This document shows positions 1-9,231 of a DNA stretch of 61,660 bases, piece after piece. Every line of letters starts with the position of its first letter. Positions within the stretch are counted from its first letter, which is position 1. The DNA comes from Polaromonas sp. Its GTDB lineage: Bacteria; Pseudomonadota; Gammaproteobacteria; Burkholderiales; Burkholderiaceae_C. The stretch spans positions 1-61,660 of the forward strand of contig NZ_JAQSDN010000016.1 of the NCBI RefSeq assembly GCF_029945925.1. The letters are read 5' to 3'. Position numbers and translations under genes: made by a program. The notes beneath the pieces are model-generated. The model was not told the DNA's origin, searched no databases, and saw only the letters and a program-made list of their open reading frames with translations.

Positions 1-115
1 GCTCGCGAGACGCTTCGCCTCTGTCGCCTGTCCAAAGCTGCTCAAGCAGCTTTGGCGCCACAGGCTCCAGCCCCTCGGGGTCCATTTTTCTACGGGCGGC
101 CCGTCGGAGCCTTTC

Positions 116-811
116 ATGCTGAAAATCGAAAACCTCCACGCCTATTACGGCAAGAGCCACGTGCTGCACGGGGTCCACTTTGGCGTCCAACCCGGTGAAA
201 TCGTGGCCCTGCTGGGTCGCAACGGTTCGGGGCGCTCCACCACGGCCAAGGCCATCATGGGCCTGGTGGAATGCGAAGGCGACATCCAGTGGAAAGGCCG
301 GCGCATCACCGGGCAGAAGGCCTACGAGATCGCCCACCTGGGCATCGGGTATGTGCCGGAAAATCGCGACATCTTCCCGACGCTGACCGTGCACCAGAAC
401 CTGATGCTGGGACAAAAAGGCAAGGGCAAGGGCAGCCGCTGGTCGTTTGAAGACATGTACCAGATGTTCCCGCGGCTCAGGGAACGCCAGCACACCGAGG
501 CCGGCGTGTTGTCCGGCGGCGAGCAGCAGATGCTCACGCTGTGCCGCGCGCTGATGGGCGACCCGGACCTGCTCATCATCGACGAACCGACCGAGGGTCT
601 GGCGCCCAAGATCGTCGAACTGGTGGGCCAGTACCTGCAGACCCTGAAGGCCAAGGGGATCTCCGTGCTGCTGATTGAGCAGAAACTGACGATTGCCATG
701 GCGATTTCAGACCGGGCGCTGGTCATGGGCCATGGCAGCATTGTGTTTGAGGGCACGCCGGAAAGCCTGCGCGCCGACGCCTACACCCGCAAGGAGTGGC
801 TGGAGGTCTAG
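116..811 (+). CDS. livF: Branched-chain amino-acid-type ABC transporter ATP-binding protein (LivF-like)
   Basis: Cytoplasmic ATPase subunit of a LivFGHMJ-type importer for branched-chain amino acids or related carboxylates. It has 231 residues, the usual LivF size. Seen in the sequence: the Walker A position GRNGSGRST (residues 34-42), ABC signature LSGGEQQ (132-138), and Walker B LLIIDEP (152-158). The invariant Walker A lysine is an arginine (R40). The upstream 115 bases hold no gene, only a hairpin (9-bp arms AAAGCTGCT/AGCAGCTTT around base 45), so the rest of the transporter presumably lies outside the window. Its place directly before beta-oxidation genes suggests uptake of a substrate degraded by them; that is inference. 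Confidence 0.88.
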   Translation: MLKIENLHAYYGKSHVLHGVHFGVQPGEIVALLGRNGSGRSTTAKAIMGLVECEGDIQWKGRRITGQKAYEIAHLGIGYVPENRDIFPTLTVHQNLMLGQKGKGKGSRWSFEDMYQMFPRLRERQHTEAGVLSGGEQQMLTLCRALMGDPDLLIIDEPTEGLAPKIVELVGQYLQTLKAKGISVLLIEQKLTIAMAISDRALVMGHGSIVFEGTPESLRADAYTRKEWLEV

Positions 812-1032
812 GAGCCTGTGGGATTTGCCGCCGACGATTTCCAAGTCCGACAGGCTCCTGGGGCATGCTTTGTCACGGCAGGGACAAGACCGGTGCTGGC
901 AAGGCTTGCAGTGCCCTGCCAGCCTTCTACAATGACAAATAGAACGGTCGTACTATTTTTGGACGCCAAGCCGTTTGAGAATCATCACCTGGCCCCGCAA
1001 ACGGCCGGGTAAACGCAACAAAGGAAAAGCAA

Positions 1033-3132
1033 ATGACAGCCAAATACGAAGTCCACGGCAGTGTCGCGGTGATCACCCTGGACAACCCGCCGATCAACGG
1101 CCTGGGTTATGCCACCCGGGTGGGCATCACCGACAGTCTGCAAAAAGCCAATGCCGATGCGGCCGTCAAATCCATTGTGCTGACCGGTGCGGGCAAGGCC
1201 TTTTCGGGCGGCGCCGACATCAAGGAATTCGGCACGCCGAAAGCGCTGGCCGAGCCCAACCTGCTCAGCGTCATCCTGGCCGTCGAGAACTCGTCCAAGC
1301 CCGTGGTGGCTGCAGTGCACTCGGTGTGTATGGGCGGCGGCCTCGAACTGGCACTCGGTTGCCACTACCGCATTGCCGCACCGGGCTGCAACGTGGCCCT
1401 GCCTGAAGTCAAGCTCGGCCTGATCCCCGGTGCCGGCGGCACACAGCGGCTGCCGCGCGCGCTCGGTGTCGAGCCGGCCCTGAACATGATCGTTAGCGGT
1501 GAGCCGGTCAAGAGTGAGCTGTTGGCCCAGATCCCCGGCCAGAAGCTGTTCGACAAGATGGCGGCGTCCGCAGAATCGCTGGCCCAGGAAGCTCTGGCCT
1601 TTGCCCAGGCCGTGTCCGACACGCGCCCCTTGCCGCTGGTACGCAACCTGCCTTGCAAACACCCGGGCGGCGACGCGTATTTCCAGTTTGCGCGCAACAT
1701 GGTCAAGGGCATGGCCAAAAACTTCCCGGCCCCCGTCAAATGCGTGGACGCCGTGGAAGCCGCGACGAAGAAAAAATTCGACGAAGGTATGCTGTTTGAG
1801 CGCGAGATCTTCATCAACCTGATGTGGACCCCGGAGAGCAAGGCGCTGCGCCATATTTTCGCGGCCGAGCGTGCAGCGTCGAAGATTCCGGACGTGCTGG
1901 AAGACACGCCCAAACGCGAGATCAAGGCTATCGCCGTCATTGGCGCCGGCACCATGGGCGGCGGCATTGCCATGAATTTCCTGAACGCCGGCATCCCGGT
2001 GAAGATGCTGGAGATGAAGCAGGAAGCGCTGGACAAGGGCCTTGCCACCATCCGCAAGAACTACGAAGCCCAGGTCAAAAAGGGCAAGCTCAAGCAGGAC
2101 AAATACGAGCAGCGCATGAGCCTGCTGAGCACCACGCTGAGTTACGACGAGCTGAAAGACGCCGACATGGTGATCGAGGCCGTGTTCGAGGAATTGGGCG
2201 TCAAGGAAAAAGTCTTCAAGGAACTCGACCGCGTGATGAAGCCCGGCGCCATCCTGGCCTCCAACACTTCGACGCTGGACGTCAACAAGATCGCGGCCTT
2301 CACCAAGCGCCCACAGGACGTGGTCGGCATGCATTTCTTCAGCCCGGCCAACGTGATGAAGCTGCTCGAAGTCATTCGCGGTGAAAAAACCGCCAAGGAT
2401 GTGCTGGCCACGGTGATGGCGATCAGCAAAAAGATCAGGAAAACCGCCGTGGTTTCCGGTGTCTGTGACGGCTTCATCGGCAACCGCATGATCGAGCAGT
2501 ACGGCCGCCAGGGCGGCTTCCTGCTCGACGAGGGCTGTACGCCCGCGCAGGTCGACAAGGCGATGGAAAAATTCGGCATGGCCATGGGCCCGTTCCGCAT
2601 GGGTGACCTGGCCGGCAACGACATCGGCTGGGCCATCCGCAAGCGCCGTTACCAGGAAAAGCCGGACATGAAATACAGCAAGACCGCCGATCTGCTGTGC
2701 GAGAAGGGCCGCTTCGGCCAGAAGACCGGCGCCGGCTGGTACGACTATGTGCCCGGCAAGCGCGACGCGATTCCGAACGCCGAAGTGGTCAAGATGATTG
2801 AAGACCACCGCGCCTCGCTGGGCATCACGCCGCGCAAGATCTCCGACGAGGAGATCGTGCAGCGCCTGGTTTACGCACTGGTCAACGAGGCGGCGCACAT
2901 TCTGGAAGAGGGCATAGCGTCGAAGGCCAGCGACATCGACATGGTCTACCTCATGGGTTACGGCTTCCCGATCTACCGTGGCGGCCCCATGAATTACGCC
3001 GACCAGGTGGGCCTGTTCAACGTGGTGCAGAGCATGAAGCGTTTTGCCCAGAACCCGCTGGACGACGCGAAATTCTGGCAACCGGCGCCGCTGCTGGCCC
3101 GTCTTGCCGCGGAAGGCAAGACCTTCAACTGA
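1033..3132 (+). CDS. Bifunctional enoyl-CoA hydratase / 3-hydroxyacyl-CoA dehydrogenase (FadB/FadJ-like)
   Basis: Catalyses hydration of 2-enoyl-CoA and NAD-dependent oxidation of 3-hydroxyacyl-CoA in beta-oxidation. It has 699 residues, matching the family. The N-terminal crotonase domain shows the oxyanion-hole segment VCMGGGLELALG and the catalytic-Glu region PEVKLGLIPGAGGTQR. The Rossmann motif GAGTMGGG begins near residue 302, followed by the HAD catalytic-His segment GMHFFSPANVMKLLEV and the GFIGNRM motif. The start follows an AAAGGAAAA ribosome binding site. The thiolase gene starts 45 bases downstream, so the two probably form a two-subunit trifunctional complex. The precise substrate is not evident. 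Confidence 0.93.
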   Translation: MTAKYEVHGSVAVITLDNPPINGLGYATRVGITDSLQKANADAAVKSIVLTGAGKAFSGGADIKEFGTPKALAEPNLLSVILAVENSSKPVVAAVHSVCMGGGLELALGCHYRIAAPGCNVALPEVKLGLIPGAGGTQRLPRALGVEPALNMIVSGEPVKSELLAQIPGQKLFDKMAASAESLAQEALAFAQAVSDTRPLPLVRNLPCKHPGGDAYFQFARNMVKGMAKNFPAPVKCVDAVEAATKKKFDEGMLFEREIFINLMWTPESKALRHIFAAERAASKIPDVLEDTPKREIKAIAVIGAGTMGGGIAMNFLNAGIPVKMLEMKQEALDKGLATIRKNYEAQVKKGKLKQDKYEQRMSLLSTTLSYDELKDADMVIEAVFEELGVKEKVFKELDRVMKPGAILASNTSTLDVNKIAAFTKRPQDVVGMHFFSPANVMKLLEVIRGEKTAKDVLATVMAISKKIRKTAVVSGVCDGFIGNRMIEQYGRQGGFLLDEGCTPAQVDKAMEKFGMAMGPFRMGDLAGNDIGWAIRKRRYQEKPDMKYSKTADLLCEKGRFGQKTGAGWYDYVPGKRDAIPNAEVVKMIEDHRASLGITPRKISDEEIVQRLVYALVNEAAHILEEGIASKASDIDMVYLMGYGFPIYRGGPMNYADQVGLFNVVQSMKRFAQNPLDDAKFWQPAPLLARLAAEGKTFN

Positions 3133-3177
3133 AGGGCCACCGAAGGCAAGACGTTCAATTAATTTCCGGAGATTTTC

Positions 3178-4353
3178 ATGACTTCAGCTGTAATCGTTTC
3201 CACCGCCCGCACCCCCCTGGCCAAAAGCTGGAAGGGCTCTTTCAACATGACCCACGGCGCCACCCTGGGCGGCCACGCGGTTGAACACGCGATCAAACGC
3301 GCCGGCATCGAGGCCGGCGAGGTCGAGGATGTGATCATGGGCTGCGCCAACCCCGAAGGCGCGACGGGCGCCAACATTGCGCGCCAGATCGCGCTGCGCG
3401 CCGGCTGCCCCATCACCGTGTCGGGCATGACCGTCAACCGTTTCTGCTCGTCCGGCCTGCAGACCATTGCCCTGGCGGCGCAGCGCATCATTGCCGGTGA
3501 AGCCGACATTTATGTGGCCGGTGGTGTTGAAAGCATTTCCTGCGTGCAGCAGGAAATGAACACCCACATGCTGGCCGACCCGTGGCTGGTCAAGAACAAG
3601 CCCGAGATCTACTGGAACATGTTGCAGACGGCCGAGCAGGTCGCCAAGCGTTACGGCATCACGCGCGAGCAGATGGACGAATACGGCGCCGCCAGCCAGC
3701 AAAAAGCCTCGGCTGCCCTGGCTTCCGGCCTGTTCGATGCCGAAATTGCACCGATCACCGTCACCATGGGTGTGGCCGACGCCGTGATGGGCCTGACCAC
3801 CAAACAGGTGACGGTCAGCAAGGATGAAGGCATCCGTGAAGGCACGACCAAGGAAGGCATCAGCGGCATCAAGCCGGCCGTTCCCGGCGGCGTGATTTCG
3901 GCCGGCAATGCCAGCCAGTTCTCCGACGGCGGCGGTGCGGTTGTTGTGATGGATGAAAAAGTGGCCGAGAAAAAAGGCCTGGCGCCGCTGGGCCGCTTCC
4001 TCGGTTTTGCGGTCGCCGGCTGTGAGCCTGACGAAATGGGCATAGGCCCGGTCTACGCCATCCCCAAGGTGCTGGCGCGCCTGGGCCTGAAGGTCAGCGA
4101 CATCGACCTGTGGGAGCTCAACGAAGCCTTTGCCGTGCAGGTGATCTATTGCCGTGACAAGCTGGGCATTCCGATGGACAAGCTCAACGTCAATGGTGGT
4201 GCGATTGCGGTCGGCCACCCCTACGGCGTCAGCGGCCAGCGCCTGACCGGCCATGCGCTGATCGAAGGCAAACGCCGCGGCGCCAAACGTGTCTGCGTGA
4301 CCATGTGTATCGGTGGCGGCATGGGCGCGGCGGGCATCTTCGAAGTACTCTGA
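3178..4353 (+). CDS. Acetyl-CoA acyltransferase (thiolase)
   Basis: Thiolytic cleavage of 3-ketoacyl-CoA, the last beta-oxidation step. It has 391 residues, full length for a thiolase. Visible catalytic features are the nucleophile C90 in [10 protein letters not shown], the [11 protein letters not shown] histidine motif, and the C-terminal [14 protein letters not shown] motif with the second cysteine. The Shine-Dalgarno CGGAG sits about 7 bases before the ATG. It follows the hydratase/dehydrogenase gene in the same direction and is closed by a hairpin terminator just downstream. Whether it is FadA-like (chain shortening) or biosynthetic cannot be told from the motifs; context favours FadA. 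Confidence 0.92.
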   Translation: MTSAVIVSTARTPLAKSWKGSFNMTHGATLGGHAVEHAIKRAGIEAGEVEDVIMGCANPEGATGANIARQIALRAGCPITVSGMTVNRFCSSGLQTIALAAQRIIAGEADIYVAGGVESISCVQQEMNTHMLADPWLVKNKPEIYWNMLQTAEQVAKRYGITREQMDEYGAASQQKASAALASGLFDAEIAPITVTMGVADAVMGLTTKQVTVSKDEGIREGTTKEGISGIKPAVPGGVISAGNASQFSDGGGAVVVMDEKVAEKKGLAPLGRFLGFAVAGCEPDEMGIGPVYAIPKVLARLGLKVSDIDLWELNEAFAVQVIYCRDKLGIPMDKLNVNGGAIAVGHPYGVSGQRLTGHALIEGKRRGAKRVCVTMCIGGGMGAAGIFEVL

Positions 4354-4379
4354 GTTCCTTCAGCGAGCACGCTGACCAT

Positions 4380-4434
4380 GGGGCTGAGCAGGCTGTCCGC
4401 ATAAGACCGGACAGGCAGCTCGGCCCCCATTTAT
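4380..4434 (+). terminator. Hairpin terminator after the thiolase gene
   Basis: Arms 4380-4399 and 4408-4427 pair at 17 of 20 positions around an 8-base loop, and the right arm is followed by CATTTATT. This fits an intrinsic terminator, possibly a leaky one, between the thiolase and the acyl-CoA dehydrogenase gene. Confidence 0.6.
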
Positions 4435-4468
4435 TGATGGGTACGCCCCAGCTAAAAGTGAGAGCACT

Positions 4469-6379
4469 ATGAGCCTTCGTCCCACCCTTGATTTCCTGCT
4501 CTACGAGTGGCTGGGCGCCGAGTCGCTGAACCAGCGCGAGCGTTTTTCCGACCATTCGCGCGAAACCTTCAACGCGGTATTCGACACCTGCGAACGCATC
4601 GCGCGTGAAAAATTTGCGCCTTTCAACCGGCTGGTCGACACGCAGGAGCCGCATTTTGACGGCGAAAAAGTCATCCTGCCGCAGGCCACACATGACGCGC
4701 ACAAGGCCTACGCCGGCTCCGGCATGCTCAGCGCCGCGCAGGACTACCACGAAGGCGGCATGCAGCTGCCTTACACCATCGAGGCGGCGGCCAACTGCTT
4801 TTTTGCCATGGCCTCGGTCAGCATAGGCTCCAGCCTGCTGACCAAGGGCAATGCCAACCTGCTGCTGGTGCACGGCACCGAAGCGCAGAAAGAGGTGTTT
4901 GCGCGCAACGAGTTTTCCGGGCGTTTTTCCGGCACCATGTGCCTGAGCGAGCCGCAGGCCGGCTCCTCGCTGAGCGACATCACCACACGCGCCGTGCCGG
5001 ACGGCGACGATTTCGAGGCCGAGCCGCTCGGGCCGCGCTACCGCCTCACCGGCAACAAGATGTGGATCTCAAGCGGTGAACACGAGCTCACCGAAAACAT
5101 CATCCACCTGGTGCTGGCAAAGATTCCGGGGCCGGACGGCAAGTTGATTGCCGGCACGCGCGGCATCTCGCTGTTCATCGTGCCCAAGTGGCTGGTGAAC
5201 GTGGAGAGCCCTCACCCCAGCCCTCTCCCGGGGGGAGAGGGTGAGAAAGGCAGCGTCAAGGTCACGCTGGGTGCCCGGAATGACGTGGCACTGGCCGGCC
5301 TGAACCACAAGCTGGGCTGGCGCGGCACCACCAACACACTGCTGAACTTCGGCGAAGGCAAATATCCAGTGGACGGCAAGGCCGGCGCCATCGGCTACCT
5401 GGTCGGCAAGCCGCATGAAGGCCTGCGCTGCATGTTCCACATGATGAACGAGGCGCGCATCGGTGTCGGCACGGCGGCCGTGATGCTGGGCATGGCCGGG
5501 TATTACGCTTCGCTGGACTATGCGAAGAACCGGCCGCAGGGCAGGTTGCCGATCGGTCAGAAAAAGGAAAACGGCGCAAGCGCCGTGGGCAAAGATTCAG
5601 CCCAGCCGCAGGTGCGCATCATCGAACACGCCGATGTCAAACGCATGCTGCTCGCGCAAAAAGCCTATTGCGAAGGCGCGCTGGCGCTGGAACTGTATTG
5701 CGCCCGCCTGGTGGACGAGCAGCACACGGCCGAAGCCGGTGCGGCGGACGACGCCCGCCTGCTGCTGGAGGTGCTGACGCCGATCGCCAAGAGCTGGCCC
5801 AGCGAGTGGTGCCTGGAGGCCAATTCGCTGGCGATCCAGATTCACGGTGGTTACGGCTACACGCGCGACTTCCCGGTGGAGCAGTACTGGCGCGACAACC
5901 GCCTGAACATGATCCACGAAGGCACCCATGGCATCCAGGCCACCGACCTGCTGGGCCGCAAGGTGCTGATGGAGGGCGGCAAGGGCCTGCAGCTGCTGTC
6001 GGCGCGCATCAACAGCACGATGGAGCGGGCGAGCCAGGTGCCTGAACTCGCGGCCTATGCCCATGCGCTGGGCCAGGCGCTGCAGCAGGTCGGGGCGACC
6101 ACCCAGGCCGCCTGGGCCACCGGCAACCCGCAGGATGCGCTTGCCAACGCCGTGCCCTACATGCAGGGCTTCGGCCACACCGTGCTGGCCTGGATCTGGC
6201 TGGACGTGGCGCTGGCCGCGCTGCAGGCCGATGCTACAAAATCCATAGCTGTTACCGCCGGTAAATTGGGCGCGGTGCGCTACTTTTATCACTACGAATT
6301 GCCTAAAATCGACGCATGGCTCCAAGTGGTCGCGGCCCGCGACCTGACCTGCGCCGACTTGCCGGAGGAGGCGTTCTGA
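4469..6379 (+). CDS. Acyl-CoA dehydrogenase with C-terminal extension (long-form ACAD)
   Basis: FAD-dependent desaturation of an acyl-CoA. At 636 residues it belongs to the long ACAD family (usually about 590-600). Recognisable segments are the FAD/substrate motif MCLSEPQAGSSLSD, KMWISSGEHE, and the C-terminal QIHGGYGYTRDFPVEQYWRD. About residues 247-259 (SPHPSPLPGGEGE) are encoded by an inserted palindromic repeat, kept in frame, which partly explains the excess length. A second repeat-like patch lies near residues 590-600 (ADATKSIAVTAGK). The stop overlaps the start of the next small membrane protein (ATGA). Confidence 0.9.
   Translation: MSLRPTLDFLLYEWLGAESLNQRERFSDHSRETFNAVFDTCERIAREKFAPFNRLVDTQEPHFDGEKVILPQATHDAHKAYAGSGMLSAAQDYHEGGMQLPYTIEAAANCFFAMASVSIGSSLLTKGNANLLLVHGTEAQKEVFARNEFSGRFSGTMCLSEPQAGSSLSDITTRAVPDGDDFEAEPLGPRYRLTGNKMWISSGEHELTENIIHLVLAKIPGPDGKLIAGTRGISLFIVPKWLVNVESPHPSPLPGGEGEKGSVKVTLGARNDVALAGLNHKLGWRGTTNTLLNFGEGKYPVDGKAGAIGYLVGKPHEGLRCMFHMMNEARIGVGTAAVMLGMAGYYASLDYAKNRPQGRLPIGQKKENGASAVGKDSAQPQVRIIEHADVKRMLLAQKAYCEGALALELYCARLVDEQHTAEAGAADDARLLLEVLTPIAKSWPSEWCLEANSLAIQIHGGYGYTRDFPVEQYWRDNRLNMIHEGTHGIQATDLLGRKVLMEGGKGLQLLSARINSTMERASQVPELAAYAHALGQALQQVGATTQAAWATGNPQDALANAVPYMQGFGHTVLAWIWLDVALAALQADATKSIAVTAGKLGAVRYFYHYELPKIDAWLQVVAARDLTCADLPEEAF
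5211..5245. repeat. REP-like palindrome inserted in frame in an ACAD gene
   Basis: Outer arms CTCACC/GGTGAG and inner arms CCCTCTCCC/GGGAGAGGG form a near-perfect hairpin. This is the common proteobacterial repeat that translates as PHPSPLPGGEG. It lies wholly inside the acyl-CoA dehydrogenase reading frame without breaking it. Confidence 0.8.
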
Positions 6380-6609
6380 TGGGATTTTTCAAGGAATCAG
6401 GGAGCACCACGTCGAGCAAGTCGATTGCCCGGCTGCAGCAGCTGATCTGGATCCTGATCTACGGCGGGTTGCTCACGCTGGTGCTGGGCCTGTCGGTGCA
6501 GCGCATGGATGACGCCCTCGGCTGGTCCATGGTGGTCGCCGGCGGTGTTGTGGCGGCCATCGGTTTTGTGCTGATCTACGTGCGTTCCCGCCTGACCAGC
6601 GGCGACTGA
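6379..6609 (+). CDS. Small two-TM membrane protein
   Basis: A 76-residue protein of unknown function. Two hydrophobic stretches (about residues 22-40, LIWILIYGGLLTLVLGLSV, and 49-68, WSMVVAGGVVAAIGFVLIYV) indicate two membrane helices with a short acidic connection. It starts within the stop codon of the preceding dehydrogenase (ATGA overlap), so translation is probably coupled. Family not recognised; short proteins of this kind are easily missed. Confidence 0.7.
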   Translation: MGFFKESGSTTSSKSIARLQQLIWILIYGGLLTLVLGLSVQRMDDALGWSMVVAGGVVAAIGFVLIYVRSRLTSGD

Positions 6610-6690
6610 CCCGTCCGCCCTGCGACAGCCGGCAGGCACGCTTTGCGCGACACTCGTTTCCATCTTCCCCCAAACAACAAGGAGCCCTTC

Positions 6691-7482
6691 ATGACCCGTA
6701 CCATCCAGCAGCTGTTCGACCTCACCGGCAAGACCGCCCTCGTCACCGGCGGTTCACGCGGCCTGGGCCTGCAGCTGGCGCAGGCGCTGGGCGAAGCCGG
6801 CGCCAAAATCATGCTGAGCTCGCGCAAGGCAGAAGACCTCGAAGAATCGGCCGCCACGCTCAAGGCCGCCGGCATCGCCGTGGACTGGATCGCAGCCGAT
6901 TGCTCGAAGGAAGCGGACATCCGCGCGCTGGCGGACGAAACCATCAAGCGCTTCGGCCATGTGGACATCCTGGTCAACAACGCGGGCGCCGCTTGGGGTG
7001 CGCCGGCCGAAGACCACCCGGTCGAGGCTTGGGACAAGGTCATGAACCTGAACATCCGCGGCTACTTCATCCTGAGCCAGCACATTGCCAAACACAGCAT
7101 GATTGCGCGGCGTTCCGGCCGAATCATCAATATCGCGTCCATCGCCGGTCTGGGCGGCAACCCGCCCGAGATGACCACGGTGGCCTACAACACCTCCAAA
7201 GGCGCGGTGATCAACTTCACGCGCGCACTGGGCTGCGAATGGGGCAAGTACAACATCACCGTCAATGCCATCTGCCCGGGCTTTTTTCCGAGCAAGATGA
7301 CGGTGGGCACGCTCAAGGCCCTGGGCGAGGAAAAACTGGCCGCCCACGCGCCGCTGCTGCGACTGGGCGACGACGAGGACCTCAAGGGCCTGTGTGTGCT
7401 GTACGCGTCGGACGCCGGCAAACACATCACCGCGCAGTGGCTGGCGGTGGACGGCGGCGTTTCTTCGGTAACAGGTGGCTAG
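6691..7482 (+). CDS. SDR family oxidoreductase
   Basis: NAD(P)-dependent short-chain dehydrogenase, 263 residues. The cofactor motif TGGSRGLG spans residues 19-26, NNAG residues 96-99, and the catalytic Tyr-Lys pair is Y166 and K170 in YNTSK. The start was chosen at the ATG after the AAGGAG ribosome binding site. The surrounding acyl-CoA genes suggest a 3-hydroxyacyl-CoA or related alcohol substrate, which is inference. Sequence alone does not separate it from FabG-like or gluconate-dehydrogenase-like SDRs. Confidence 0.9.
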   Translation: MTRTIQQLFDLTGKTALVTGGSRGLGLQLAQALGEAGAKIMLSSRKAEDLEESAATLKAAGIAVDWIAADCSKEADIRALADETIKRFGHVDILVNNAGAAWGAPAEDHPVEAWDKVMNLNIRGYFILSQHIAKHSMIARRSGRIINIASIAGLGGNPPEMTTVAYNTSKGAVINFTRALGCEWGKYNITVNAICPGFFPSKMTVGTLKALGEEKLAAHAPLLRLGDDEDLKGLCVLYASDAGKHITAQWLAVDGGVSSVTGG

Positions 7483-7639
7483 AAATGAAGCCCCCACGTT
7501 CGCTCGCTTCGCGTAGCTCTCTGCCCCCCGAGGGGGCGCTGCGCCTGCGGCCCGGCAAAGCCGGTTCCGCGGCCCCGGCTGGTCAGGAGGGAGCTCCCAC
7601 CCTTATGGCTTTGCGTGCTGCACTGCCCCCACTGGCGAT

Positions 7640-8086
7640 ATGTTTATGAGCTTCGGCGTCGAGATCCCCTTTGTCAACCACCTCGGTTTCGAGCTGGTGC
7701 TGTTCGAAGGCGGGGCGTCGCAGATCGACTACACGCCGCTGCCCGAGCACCTGAACTCGTTTCATGTCACGCACGGCGGCGCACTGATGACGCTGCAGGA
7801 CGTGGTCATGGCGACGGCGGCGCGCAGTGTGGAGCCGGACATGGGCGTGGTCACCATCGAGATGAAAACCAGCTTCATGCGGCCTGCGCCCGGTGACGGC
7901 AGCAAGCTGACGGCCAAGGGCCGGCTGATCCACCGCACGGCAACCATGGCCTTCACCGAAGGCACGGTGTACGACGACCAGGGCCGTATCTGCTCGCATG
8001 CTACCGGCACCTTCAAGTACGTCAAACGCCTGGCCGTGGGCCCTAAAGGCGTGAATACACTCCAGACCGTCATTTCGACGGACTAG
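7640..8086 (+). CDS. PaaI family (hotdog-fold) thioesterase
   Basis: Predicted hydrolysis of an acyl-CoA thioester. It has 148 residues with a single hotdog domain. The segment HVTHGGALMTLQDVVMATAA matches the family signature in which HGG precedes the long central helix. The ATGs at 7640 and 7646 are both possible and no clear ribosome binding site is visible. It probably releases acyl-CoAs or recycles CoA in the catabolic cluster. Confidence 0.82.
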   Translation: MFMSFGVEIPFVNHLGFELVLFEGGASQIDYTPLPEHLNSFHVTHGGALMTLQDVVMATAARSVEPDMGVVTIEMKTSFMRPAPGDGSKLTAKGRLIHRTATMAFTEGTVYDDQGRICSHATGTFKYVKRLAVGPKGVNTLQTVISTD

Positions 8087-8100
8087 CCTTCTTCATAAGC

Positions 8101-8160
8101 AAAATCGTGCTCCAGCCCTTATTGCACCTGCGCCAGCAGCTCTCAAATCAATAGCAATTC
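8101..8160 (-). repeat. Dispersed ~55-bp repeat (copy 1)
   Basis: On the minus strand it reads TTGCTATTGATTTGAGAGCT, then GCTGGCGCAGG, then GGGCTGGAGC...GATTTT. The same ordered blocks recur at 35878-35932, 36695-36753, 45468-45532 and 47382-47431. Recognised by eye as one repeat family; function unknown. Confidence 0.65.
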
Positions 8161-8182
8161 ACATTCCTCCAGGAGACACCCC

Positions 8183-9199
8183 ATGCCACTCAACCAGCAA
8201 ATCCTTCTCGACAACCGCCCCACCGGCGAAGCCGTCGCCGCCAACTTCAAGCTCGTCAGCAGCGACACGCCCGCGCTGGCGGACGGGCAGGTGCTGGTGC
8301 GCCACCACTACCTGAGCCTGGACCCCTACATGCGCGGCCGCATGAACGATGCCAAGAGTTATGCCCAGCCGCAGGTGCTGGGCCAGGTCATGGGCGGCGG
8401 CACGGCCGGCGAAGTGGTTGAGTCGAAAAATCCCAAGTTCGCGGTCGGCGACAAGGTGGTCGGCATGGGCGGCTGGCAGGAGTACAGCGTGGTCGATGCG
8501 ACCCAGCCCGGTGTCCTGCGCAAGGTAGACACCACCCATGTGCCGCTGTCGCATTACCTGGGCGCCGTGGGCATGCCGGGTGTGACGGCCTGGTACGGCC
8601 TGGTGAAAATCATCGAACCGAAAGCCGGACAGACCGTGGTGGTCAGCGCCGCCACTGGTGCCGTGGGCAGTGCCTTCGGCGCTTTGTCCAAGGCGCGTGG
8701 CTGCCGCGTGGTCGGCATTGCTGGCGGGCCGGATAAATGCAAATACGCGGTCGAAGAACTCGGCTTTGACGCCTGCATCGATTACAAGCAGCACAAGGAT
8801 GCGGCTTCGCTGTCGAAAGCGCTCAAGGAAGCCTGCCCGAACGGCATCGACGGCTACTTCGAAAACGTCGGTGGCATGATCCTGGACGCCGTGCTCACAC
8901 GCATGAACGCTTTCGGCCGCATCGCGCTGTGCGGCATGATCGCCGGTTATGACGGCCAGCCTCTGCCCATGACGTATCCGCAGCTGATCCTGACCAATCG
9001 CCTGAAGATCCAGGGTTTTATCGTCAGCGAACACATGGAAGTCTGGCCCGAGGCCCTGAACGAGTTGGGCGCCCTCGTGGCGACCGGCAAGCTCAAGCCA
9101 CGCGAAACGATTGCCCAAGGCATCGCCGCTGCCCCGGAAGCTTTCCTGGGTTTGCTTAAAGGCAAAAACTTTGGCAAACAACTGGTCAAACTCGTCTGA
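8183..9199 (+). CDS. NADP-dependent MDR oxidoreductase (CurA / prostaglandin-reductase-like)
   Basis: Zinc-independent medium-chain reductase acting on alpha,beta-unsaturated carbonyls. It has 338 residues, the family length. Characteristic parts are the N-terminal LSLDPYMRGRM, the mid-domain GAVGMPGVTAWYGL, and a nucleotide-binding turn in AATGAVGSAFG with GGPDKCKY after it. The start follows a CCAGGAGAC ribosome binding site. It lies between the thioesterase and the second acyl-CoA dehydrogenase in the same direction, consistent with reduction of an enoyl intermediate or detoxification of reactive enals. Confidence 0.88.
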   Translation: MPLNQQILLDNRPTGEAVAANFKLVSSDTPALADGQVLVRHHYLSLDPYMRGRMNDAKSYAQPQVLGQVMGGGTAGEVVESKNPKFAVGDKVVGMGGWQEYSVVDATQPGVLRKVDTTHVPLSHYLGAVGMPGVTAWYGLVKIIEPKAGQTVVVSAATGAVGSAFGALSKARGCRVVGIAGGPDKCKYAVEELGFDACIDYKQHKDAASLSKALKEACPNGIDGYFENVGGMILDAVLTRMNAFGRIALCGMIAGYDGQPLPMTYPQLILTNRLKIQGFIVSEHMEVWPEALNELGALVATGKLKPRETIAQGIAAAPEAFLGLLKGKNFGKQLVKLV

Positions 9200-9231
9200 C
9201 ACGGCAGTTTTTTGCCGTTGAAAGGGATGCC

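Noticed and set aside
985..3081. 698-codon minus-strand open frame opposite the hydratase/dehydrogenase gene
   Set aside because: Antisense shadow in GC-rich DNA; the plus strand encodes a full-length protein with all catalytic motifs.
4380..4434. Riboswitch before the acyl-CoA dehydrogenase
   Set aside because: A single long hairpin explains the sequence; no known aptamer motifs were seen.
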